DNA from: Gammaproteobacteria bacterium
GTDB lineage: Bacteria > Pseudomonadota > Gammaproteobacteria > UBA6429 > Thiohalophilaceae
Length of the DNA stretch: 5,857 bases
Direction: 5' to 3'
Assembly (NCBI GenBank): GCA_029882235.1
Contig: JAOULB010000151.1
Coordinates: 1-5,857, forward strand
This document shows positions 1 to 5,857 of the stretch, piece by piece; within the stretch, counting starts at the first letter, position 1, and every line of letters begins with the position of its first letter. The notes below the pieces were generated by a model. The model searched no databases and was not told where the DNA came from. It saw nothing but the letters and a program-made list of their open reading frames with translations. Made by a program: the position numbers and the translations under genes.

Positions 1-2561
1 GCCCTGCCATGCTGATTGGTTTAGGTGGTGGTGCGGCATCATCAATGGCTACAGGTGAAAGCCATGAAGATCTGGACTTTGCCTCAGTACAACGTGGTAA
101 TCCGGAAATAGAACGTCGTGCACAGGAAGTGATTGATCGCTGCTGGCAAATGGGTGAGGCCAATCCCATCATTAGTATTCACGATGTGGGTGCAGGTGGT
201 TTATCCAATGCCATGCCAGAGCTGGTTAATGATAGTGGTCGCGGTGGTAAGTTCGAGTTACGTGCCATCCCGAATGATGATCCCGGCATGTCACCGATGG
301 AAATCTGGTGCAACGAATCTCAGGAACGCTATGTGCTGGCTGTCCACAATGATGACATGGAACGTTTTCGTGCCATCTGTGAACGTGAGCGTTGCCCGAT
401 TGCGGTGATTGGCGAAGCGACAGAAGAAAAAGATCTGATTCTTGGTGATGGTCATTTTGATAACACCCCCATCAATATCCCACTGGAAGTGTTACTCGGT
501 AAGCCGCCAAAAATGTTACGCGATGTGCATCATCGTCCGTTCCAGAAGGCTGAGATTGATACCTCTGCGATAACTGATTTACAGGATGCAGCAAAACGTG
601 TGCTCAGCTTACCCACGGTTGCCTCAAAGAATTTTCTGATCACCATTGGTGATCGCAGCGTGACGGGACTGGTAACACGCGATCAAATGGTCGGGCCCTG
701 GCAGGTACCGGTTGCGGATGTGGCTGTGACGGCAAGTAGTTTTGATACCCATACCGGTGAAGCCATGGCCATGGGTGAACGAACTCCAAGTGCCTTATTG
801 AGCCATGCCGCTGCCGCACGCATGGCGGTCGGCGAAGCATTAACAAATATTGCTGCCGCGAATATTGAAAAACTGGGCGACATGGTTCTTTCGGCTAACT
901 GGATGGCACCTGCAGGACATCCAGGCGAAGATGCGGGTCTCTATGAAGCAGTAAAAGCCGTGGGGATGGAGTTATGTCCTGAGCTGGGTATTGCCATACC
1001 TGTGGGTAAAGATTCCATGTCGATGAAAACCGTCTGGCAGGATGACAAAGGCGAGCATTCTGTGACGGCGCCCATGTCGCTGATCATCTCAGCCTTTGCA
1101 CGCGTGCAGGATGTGCGGAAAACATTAACGCCTGAGTTAAAAACGAATCAGGGCGATACAGATTTAATTCTGATTGATTTAGGTAAAGGCCAGAATCGAC
1201 TCGGTGCATCCTGTCTGGCGCAGGTCTATCAACAGATTGGCCATCATCCTGCGGATCTGAATGATGTACAAAGTTTTAAAGCCTTCTTTAATACTATTCA
1301 ATTGCTCAATCAGAAACATTTATTACTGGCTTATCATGATCGTTCTGATGGTGGTTTATTCGCAAGCATCTGTGAAATGGCCTTTGCCGCGCACTGCGGG
1401 GTTACTATCAAGCTGGATCAATTAGGCGATGATGTTGTCGCAGCCTTGTTTAATGAAGAATTAGGCGCAGTGATTCAGGTAAAACATCAGGACACGGATG
1501 ATGTACTGGCCTGGTTGCATGATGCCGGACTCGGACACTATAGCCATGTCATTGGTCAGATTAATAATGATGACCGTATTGTCTTCACCGCACATGATAA
1601 AGAAGTGCTTGCAGCAAACCGTGTAGACTGGCAACGCATCTGGTCTGAGACCAGTTATCACATGCAGTCTATTCGTGATAATGCCGAATGTGCACGACAG
1701 GAATTTGATCTTCTGCTGGATGAAAAAGATCCGGGCATACAAACCAGCCTTAGTTTTGATCCACAGGAAAATATAACGGCACCTTATATAAATCTGTCGA
1801 GACCGGATATGGCCATTCTGCGTGAGCAGGGCGTCAATGGTCAGGTAGAAATGGCAGCTGCATTTGATCGTGCCGGATTTAACAGCATTGATGTGCACAT
1901 GAGCGATTTGATTTCAGGTCAGCTTGATCTGGCTCGATTCAAAGGTCTGGTTGCCTGTGGTGGATTCTCCTATGGCGACGTTCTAGGTGCCGGTGGCGGC
2001 TGGGCGAAGTCGATTTTATTTAATCCGCAGGTACGTGATCAGTTCGAAAATTTTTTTAAACGAGACGATACCTTTGGACTGGGTGTGTGCAATGGTTGTC
2101 AGATGATGTCACATCTAAAAGATCTCATTCCTGGTGCGACACACTGGCCACGCTTCTTACGAAATCAGTCAGAACAGTTTGAAGCGCGCTTCTCATCGGT
2201 TGAAGTACAGGCCTCACCTTCAATCCTGTTACAGGGCATGGAAGGTTCGCGATTACCGATTGCCATTGCTCATGGTGAAGGACGGGCTAGTTTCGCTGAT
2301 GATTCGCAGACCAATCAAGAGCTCGTTTCGCTTCGGTATATTGATCATTATGGGCAGGCAACAGAACAGTATCCGTTTAATCCGAATGGTTCACCACAGG
2401 GCATCACTGGTTTAACAACAGAAGATGGTCGCTTTACGATAATGATGCCGCATCCAGAACGAGTATTTTTAACCATGCAGCATTCCTGGCACCCAGAAGA
2501 CTGGGGCGAAGATGCACCCTGGCTACGTTTATTCCGCAACGCCCGCGTCTGGATCGACTAA
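1..2561 (+). CDS. purL: Phosphoribosylformylglycinamidine synthase, large single-chain type (5'-truncated by window edge)
   Basis: Cytoplasmic FGAM synthase, step four of de novo purine synthesis: FGAR + ATP + glutamine gives FGAM + ADP + Pi + glutamate. The frame is open from base 3 and bases 1-2 fit the end of a Gly codon, so the ATG at base 9 is internal; residue numbers here count from it. The 850 residues shown match the C-terminal part of an enzyme of about 1295 in E. coli, so roughly 440 N-terminal residues lie to the left. Visible in order: end of the first AIRS-like half (GLGGGAASSM 4-13, HDVGAGGLSN 58-67, CNESQERY 101-108); second half (GKDSMSM 333-339, HDRSDGGL 443-450); and the class I glutaminase domain from about 598, with nucleophile Cys694 in GVCNGC, HGEGR 755-759 and the His815/Glu817 of PHPER. 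All glutaminase triad residues are present, so it looks intact and active. The C-terminus (FRNARVWID) ends where the family normally ends. yadG follows after 10 bases, suggesting read-through transcription. Confidence 0.98.
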   Translation, partial: PAMLIGLGGGAASSMATGESHEDLDFASVQRGNPEIERRAQEVIDRCWQMGEANPIISIHDVGAGGLSNAMPELVNDSGRGGKFELRAIPNDDPGMSPMEIWCNESQERYVLAVHNDDMERFRAICERERCPIAVIGEATEEKDLILGDGHFDNTPINIPLEVLLGKPPKMLRDVHHRPFQKAEIDTSAITDLQDAAKRVLSLPTVASKNFLITIGDRSVTGLVTRDQMVGPWQVPVADVAVTASSFDTHTGEAMAMGERTPSALLSHAAAARMAVGEALTNIAAANIEKLGDMVLSANWMAPAGHPGEDAGLYEAVKAVGMELCPELGIAIPVGKDSMSMKTVWQDDKGEHSVTAPMSLIISAFARVQDVRKTLTPELKTNQGDTDLILIDLGKGQNRLGASCLAQVYQQIGHHPADLNDVQSFKAFFNTIQLLNQKHLLLAYHDRSDGGLFASICEMAFAAHCGVTIKLDQLGDDVVAALFNEELGAVIQVKHQDTDDVLAWLHDAGLGHYSHVIGQINNDDRIVFTAHDKEVLAANRVDWQRIWSETSYHMQSIRDNAECARQEFDLLLDEKDPGIQTSLSFDPQENITAPYINLSRPDMAILREQGVNGQVEMAAAFDRAGFNSIDVHMSDLISGQLDLARFKGLVACGGFSYGDVLGAGGGWAKSILFNPQVRDQFENFFKRDDTFGLGVCNGCQMMSHLKDLIPGATHWPRFLRNQSEQFEARFSSVEVQASPSILLQGMEGSRLPIAIAHGEGRASFADDSQTNQELVSLRYIDHYGQATEQYPFNPNGSPQGITGLTTEDGRFTIMMPHPERVFLTMQHSWHPEDWGEDAPWLRLFRNARVWID

Positions 2562-2571
2562 TCTCTACGCT

Positions 2572-3489
2572 ATGCAAGCCCTGAAAATTCGAAACCTGGT
2601 AAAAACGTATAAAGGTGGCGTTGAAGCCCTGCGTGGCGTTGATCTGGATGTGCCTGCTGGCGATTTCTTTGCCCTGCTTGGCCCGAATGGTGCGGGTAAG
2701 TCAACCACAATAGGCATTGCTACTTCGCTCGTCAATAAGACAGGTGGAACCGTTGAGGTGTTTGGCCATGATATCGATAAGGAGCTTGAAGCTGCCAAGA
2801 GCTGTATTGGTCTGGTACCGCAGGAGTTTAATTTTAATCAGTTTGAACCCGTCATTGAAATTGTCATGAATCAGGCCGGCTATTATGGCCTGGATCGCAG
2901 CACGGCCTATCAGCGTGCAGAAAAATATTTAAAACAACTCAGTCTATGGGAAAAACGTGCGGTGATGGCACGTGAACTCTCTGGTGGTATGAAACGTCGA
3001 TTAATGATTGCACGTGCGTTAGTGCATGAACCGAAGTTATTGATTCTTGATGAACCTACTGCTGGCGTTGATATCGAGATACGGCGTTCGATGTGGGAGT
3101 TTCTGCGTAAAATTAATCAGCAGGGCACGACAATCATTCTAACCACTCATTATTTGGAAGAAGCGGAAAATCTTTGCCGACATATTGCCATCATCAATAA
3201 TGGCAAGACCATTGAAAGCACAGAAATGAAATCCCTGTTACGACAACTCAAGGTGGAAACATTCTTGTTTTATTTGCAGGAGGCTGTGACACAGGTGCCT
3301 GAGATAGCCGGTTATGTGCTTCGCCAACTTGATGAAACAACATTAGAGGTTGACGTGACGTCGGAGCAAAAGCTTTCCAGTTTGTTTTCTGCCTTAGGTG
3401 AGCAGGGCATCGAAGTAAAAAGCATGAAAAATAAAAGTAATCGACTGGAAGAACTGTTTGTCAGTATGGTTGAAGGCGGTCAACAATGA
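2572..3489 (+). CDS. yadG: ABC-2 type transporter ATP-binding protein, YadG family
   Basis: Cytoplasmic ATPase that should drive the membrane partner encoded next (YadH type). The substrate of YadGH is not established; the family is usually described as a putative exporter. The 305 residues hold a complete nucleotide-binding domain: Walker A GPNGAGKST 37-45, Q-loop Gln84 in VPQEFNFN, signature LSGGM 136-140, Walker B LLILD 156-160 with catalytic Glu161, D-loop AGVD 164-167 and H-loop His193. A C-terminal tail of about 80 residues ends in a stretch (KSNRLEELFVSMVEG) that closely follows E. coli YadG (308 aa) as I remember it. I chose the ATG at 2572 because it gives the family's N-terminus (about 15 residues before YKGGVEALRG). 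An in-frame ATG at 2512 would add 20 residues lying over purL codons. No clear Shine-Dalgarno precedes 2572; only 10 bases separate it from the purL stop, so translation may depend on coupling to purL. The gene overlaps yadH by ATGA. Confidence 0.94.
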   Translation: MQALKIRNLVKTYKGGVEALRGVDLDVPAGDFFALLGPNGAGKSTTIGIATSLVNKTGGTVEVFGHDIDKELEAAKSCIGLVPQEFNFNQFEPVIEIVMNQAGYYGLDRSTAYQRAEKYLKQLSLWEKRAVMARELSGGMKRRLMIARALVHEPKLLILDEPTAGVDIEIRRSMWEFLRKINQQGTTIILTTHYLEEAENLCRHIAIINNGKTIESTEMKSLLRQLKVETFLFYLQEAVTQVPEIAGYVLRQLDETTLEVDVTSEQKLSSLFSALGEQGIEVKSMKNKSNRLEELFVSMVEGGQQ

Positions 3490-4259
3490 AACTGGCGGAA
3501 CAATATGTTGCCTTTAGCTCACTATTATTAAAAGAAATTCGTCGTTTTATGCGTATCTGGGTGCAGACAGTATTACCCGCCGCCATCACCATGACTTTAT
3601 ATTTTATTATTTTTGGTAACCTGATTGGTTCCCAGCTTAATGACATCCATGGGTTTAAATATATCGACTATATTGTTCCCGGCATAATTTTGATGGCGGT
3701 GATCAATAACTCATACGCCAATGTGGTGTCGTCATTCTTTAGCGCAAAGTTTCAACGTCATATAGAAGAACTGCTGATTTCGCCAATGCCTAATTATTTG
3801 ATCATCATTGGTTATGTGGCGGGTGGTGTTGCTCGAGGAACTGTAGTAGGTATGGCGGTGACGCTTGTCTCGTTATTCTTTGTTGATCTTTCTGTTCAAT
3901 ATTTATGGGTGTCAGTGACTGCAATATTTCTTACTTCTATCTTGTTTTCACTGGCAGGGTTGATTAATGCGGTCTATGCAAAAAGTTTTGATGATATCAG
4001 CATCATTCCTACTTTTGTTTTAACGCCACTGACCTATCTTGGCGGTGTTTTTTATTCGGTAAACATGCTGCCAGAGTTCTGGCAAAATGTTTCATTGATT
4101 AATCCGATTCTGTATATGGTGAATGCCTTGCGATATGGCATGTTGGGTGTGTCTGATATCGATATCACTACAGCTATGCTTATAATTTGTGGATTTATTG
4201 CGGCCTTGTTTACGTTCTCTCTATATCTGCTGAATCGAGGTATAGGTATTCGTAGTTGA
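3486..4259 (+). CDS. yadH: ABC-2 type transporter permease, YadH family
   Basis: Inner-membrane partner of the YadG ATPase; a dimer of each would form the transporter. The 257 residues match the length of E. coli YadH (256) and, from memory, follow it closely: FMRIWVQT 21-28, ITMTLYFIIFGNLIGS 34-49, KFQR-IEELL 88-97, GYVAGGVARG 109-118, KSFDDIS 166-172, PTFVLTPLTYLGGVFYS 175-191, NP-LYM 206-211 and a short basic RG-G-RS end. About six hydrophobic segments are seen by eye, near 29-47, 62-80, 105-133, 139-161, 171-190 and 230-249, preceded by a basic amphipathic N-terminus (KEIRRFMR) typical of ABC-2 permeases. There is no cleavable signal peptide. The ATG at 3486 overlaps the yadG stop and has AAGG at 3473-3476 nine bases upstream. 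Its TGA ends one base before the stop codon of the convergent FHA gene. Substrate unknown; nothing in the neighbours identifies it beyond its place after purL. Confidence 0.93.
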   Translation: MKLAEQYVAFSSLLLKEIRRFMRIWVQTVLPAAITMTLYFIIFGNLIGSQLNDIHGFKYIDYIVPGIILMAVINNSYANVVSSFFSAKFQRHIEELLISPMPNYLIIIGYVAGGVARGTVVGMAVTLVSLFFVDLSVQYLWVSVTAIFLTSILFSLAGLINAVYAKSFDDISIIPTFVLTPLTYLGGVFYSVNMLPEFWQNVSLINPILYMVNALRYGMLGVSDIDITTAMLIICGFIAALFTFSLYLLNRGIGIRS

Positions 4260-4260
4260 T

Positions 4261-5313
4261 TTACTGGACTGAAAAATAAACCACATGTTCATTGTCAACG
4301 GTTACTGATTTACCCAGACTGATAAACCCGGAACCGGACAATGGATGTTCTTCTCCCTGTAAATATACTTCCTTGCCGCCCTGCAGTTTTACAAAAGTAC
4401 CATTGGTGCTGGTATCAATAAGTACAAACTTACCTTTGCGATAGAGAATTTTAGCATGCTGTCTGGATGCTAGATCAGAACCTACTTTCATATCACAGTT
4501 GCGAGAGCGGCCGAGAATAAAACTGTCGGTTTTTGTGCAAACCTCTTTGATTACATTCTGGTATGTCAAATATAAGCGTGCTTCTTTGCCAAACAGTGAT
4601 TTGATTCGTGAGATGTCCATTTCCTGAGTATGAAAATCAGACTCGGTGACATCTTCATAGGGTTGCAGGAGAGAGTCAGTTGAAGCCTTGATGAAGTCCT
4701 GCAGCTCCATAATTAAATTGTTTTTTCGTCTAAGAATAAATTTTCCAAGTTGATTCTGGAAATGATCATCAATCATATTGGGTGCGATGGCATAACGTTG
4801 ACGCCCGGGTTTGTCGTAGTTATGTATCGATAACAGAATATGTTGTTCGTCCGGGATTGAACTAAATTCGAGTTTAACCGGGATAGTTCCATTAATTTTA
4901 ATTTGTCCGGATTTGTTCGAAATCTTCGCATCTATGCCTGCTCGGGTCAGACTTTCAGCAATGTTGTTACCAGTTTCGGTTTCAAAACCAAAGGCTATCG
5001 TGGTTTCAGTAGAGAGCATAAAATTCAGGCTTACGATATCGACATCCGCGCGGTTTTCAAAAGATAGAGAGTAGTTTGCCTGATTCAGATCCTTGATGGT
5101 GCCCAGATCCGCAATGGTAAAGTCAGTTTGGGTAATATAGTTCAGGCGATTAAGGCTTGATGTTAATTCATGTAAATAGGCATGAACCTGAGTAATTGCA
5201 TCAAGCACATGAGAGCGTTTGTAGGTCGCCAGTTGTTTGAGCACGTCCTGACTGGAGCCAGGCATGTCTTCATCAACAGTCGATTGCTGTTTTAATTCAT
5301 CCAGTATGTCCAT
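4261..5313 (-). CDS. FHA domain-containing protein with an unrecognised N-terminal region
   Basis: A soluble protein of 350 residues, without signal peptide or membrane segment. Residues about 245-348 form a forkhead-associated domain, a phosphothreonine-peptide binding fold. Its key positions are all present: Gly268-Arg269 (ILGRSRNCDM), Ser283-Arg284 and His286 (SRQHA), and Asn304-Gly305 (STNGTFV), followed by LSGSGFISLG. Phosphopeptide binding is therefore plausible, though no kinase or phosphatase gene is in view. The first 240 residues I do not recognise: an acidic, Ser/Thr-containing start (STVDED, 11-16), a probable helix about 24-58, then alternating polar and hydrophobic residues suggesting beta strands about 80-180, and another helical part about 190-220. 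The layout vaguely recalls uncharacterised proteobacterial proteins of helix-then-beta form, a weak impression only. The start is ATG at 5313; the TTG just before it (5316) is in frame and would add one residue. A reductase gene lies 70 bases upstream on the same strand, possibly co-transcribed. Specific role unknown. Confidence 0.9.
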   Translation of the reverse strand: MDILDELKQQSTVDEDMPGSSQDVLKQLATYKRSHVLDAITQVHAYLHELTSSLNRLNYITQTDFTIADLGTIKDLNQANYSLSFENRADVDIVSLNFMLSTETTIAFGFETETGNNIAESLTRAGIDAKISNKSGQIKINGTIPVKLEFSSIPDEQHILLSIHNYDKPGRQRYAIAPNMIDDHFQNQLGKFILRRKNNLIMELQDFIKASTDSLLQPYEDVTESDFHTQEMDISRIKSLFGKEARLYLTYQNVIKEVCTKTDSFILGRSRNCDMKVGSDLASRQHAKILYRKGKFVLIDTSTNGTFVKLQGGKEVYLQGEEHPLSGSGFISLGKSVTVDNEHVVYFSVQ

Positions 5314-5328
5314 CAAAAAACATCCATT
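5314..5328 (-). promoter_or_regulatory. Weak ribosome binding site and double start (TTG then ATG) of the FHA gene
   Basis: Upstream of the FHA gene the minus strand reads AATGGATG followed by six T's and GATG. The only Shine-Dalgarno-like core is GGA (5325-5323), 9 bases from the ATG at 5313 and 6 bases from the in-frame TTG at 5316. Spacing allows either; ATG is preferred on codon strength. The protein changes by one residue only. Confidence 0.35.
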
Positions 5329-5349
5329 CTTTCTAGCGTCGTCGCAGTG

Positions 5350-5378
5350 ATATTAGCAAAGTCCTGTGTATGTTGTAA
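5350..5378 (-). promoter_or_regulatory. Possible weak sigma-70-type promoter for the FHA gene
   Basis: In the 70-base gap between the reductase stop and the FHA start, the minus strand reads TTACAA (5378-5373), 17 bases, then TAATAT (5355-5350). Spacing is ideal but the boxes match the consensus at only 3 of 6 and 4 of 6 positions. The -10 box lies about 37 bases before the start codon. This could let the FHA gene be expressed separately from the reductase; a chance match in AT-rich sequence is also likely. Confidence 0.25.
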
Positions 5379-5383
5379 TGGCT

Positions 5384-5857
5384 TTATCCGACAAGTTTGA
5401 TAATCCGATCCAGAGTTCGCCAGGGTAGAATACGTCTAAGGGTTGCAAACAGGTAGGTTGGGAAGGTGACATAGTAACGGATTTGCGGGCGTCGACTTTC
5501 CAGTGCATGGATGACTCTTTTCAGAACGGCTTCTGGCGGTAAAGTGAAGGGCATGGCCGGTCCCTCTTTTTGTAAACGTTTTTCCATAGCCAGATATTTT
5601 TCACGATGCGGGCTATTTTCCCAGTCAATCGTTTTTATAAATGTCTGGTAGGCATTGGCGCGGAATCGACTCAGGATCGGTCCAGGCTCGATCAACGAAA
5701 TATGGATGTTAGTACCGGCAAGTTCGAGACGCATGGTGTCGGATATTCCTTCAAGCGCATATTTACTTGCGTTATAGGCACCACGATAGGCCATGCTGAC
5801 CAGCCCTAGTACCGAACTATTTTGAATAATTCGTCCATGTCCCTGCTGACGCATAAT
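5384..5857 (-). CDS. Short-chain dehydrogenase/reductase, YbbO-like (N-terminus outside the window)
   Basis: NAD(P)H-dependent oxidoreductase of the classical SDR family. The right edge removes the N-terminal half, including the expected TGxxxGIG cofactor loop and NNAG motif. The frame is open to base 5857, so the ATG at 5854 is probably internal; residue numbers count from it. Visible: GRIIQNSSVLG with catalytic Ser14, then the YxxxK pair Tyr27 and Lys31 (YNASK) at the usual 13-residue spacing, ALEGISDTMRLEL, and the post-catalytic SLIEPGPI (about 54-61), where the PG motif closes over the cofactor. A basic, partly hydrophobic tail (YYVTFPTYLFATLRRILPWR) follows. From memory this best resembles E. 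coli YbbO, an SDR linked to NADP-dependent aldehyde reduction, especially SLIEPGPI and the tail RYPVT..ILPGR-type ending. Substrate cannot be read from the sequence, so I give no gene symbol. It ends 70 bases before the FHA gene on the same strand. Confidence 0.93.
   Translation of the reverse strand: MMRQQGHGRIIQNSSVLGLVSMAYRGAYNASKYALEGISDTMRLELAGTNIHISLIEPGPILSRFRANAYQTFIKTIDWENSPHREKYLAMEKRLQKEGPAMPFTLPPEAVLKRVIHALESRRPQIRYYVTFPTYLFATLRRILPWRTLDRIIKLVG

Noticed and set aside
1461..1898. 145-codon open frame on the minus strand inside purL
   Set aside because: It lies wholly opposite conserved PurL coding sequence, its product is Cys/Ile/His-rich without a recognisable domain, and it has no supporting context; a shadow frame.
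2051..2057. Run of seven T's that might be a slippage site or frameshift
   Set aside because: The purL frame is intact on both sides and the run simply encodes the Phe-Phe pair; no downstream structure or alternative product is evident.
2134..2415. 93-codon plus-strand open frame inside the PurL glutaminase domain
   Set aside because: It overlaps conserved purL codons in another frame and its product looks like no protein family.
2512..2571. In-frame ATG at 2512 extending YadG by 20 residues
   Set aside because: The extra residues are purL coding sequence read in another frame, do not resemble a YadG N-terminus, and the ATG at 2572 gives the family's usual start.
3349..3363. TGACGTGACGTC, resembling a palindromic regulator site
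   Set aside because: It lies in the middle of yadG coding sequence, away from any start, and has no partner copy.
4155..4166. Perfect 12-base palindrome GATATCGATATC
   Set aside because: It is the codons of Asp-Ile-Asp-Ile inside yadH; no second copy or regulatory position supports an operator.
4226..4252. GAAT...ATTC inverted pair near the end of yadH as a terminator
   Set aside because: The stem is only four AT-rich pairs and no T-run follows; far too weak for an intrinsic terminator.

Overview
This is a mid-GC stretch of an ordinary bacterial chromosome, most likely from a gammaproteobacterium. Three things point there: a single-chain, long-type PurL with its glutaminase domain fused at the C-terminus, an ABC pair that reads like E. 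coli YadG/YadH over its whole length, and a short-chain dehydrogenase resembling E. coli YbbO. The gene order is not the enteric one, where yadGH is not beside purL, so a non-enteric gammaproteobacterium is the best guess. Species cannot be told from the window. These family matches are from memory, not from a search.

Layout: bases 1-2561 (+) are the C-terminal two thirds of purL, cut by the left edge. After 10 bases comes yadG (ABC ATPase, 2572-3489, +), which overlaps yadH (ABC-2 permease, 3486-4259, +) by 4 bases (ATGA). yadH meets an oppositely oriented gene tail to tail with one base between stop codons. That gene (4261-5313, -) encodes a cytoplasmic protein with a C-terminal FHA phosphothreonine-binding domain and an N-terminal region of about 240 residues that I do not recognise. 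Seventy bases upstream of it, on the same strand, lies a short-chain dehydrogenase/reductase (5384-5857, -) cut by the right edge. The window is almost entirely coding; the longest gap is those 70 bases.

Function: the plus strand looks like a purL-yadG-yadH transcription unit, joining de novo purine synthesis to an exporter of unknown substrate. The minus strand looks like an SDR-FHA unit. No link between the two units is visible beyond the shared convergent junction. I see no RNA gene, insertion sequence, CRISPR array, phage gene or convincing intrinsic terminator. The least explained part is the N-terminal region of the FHA protein. Nothing here makes a strong case for a new multi-gene system.
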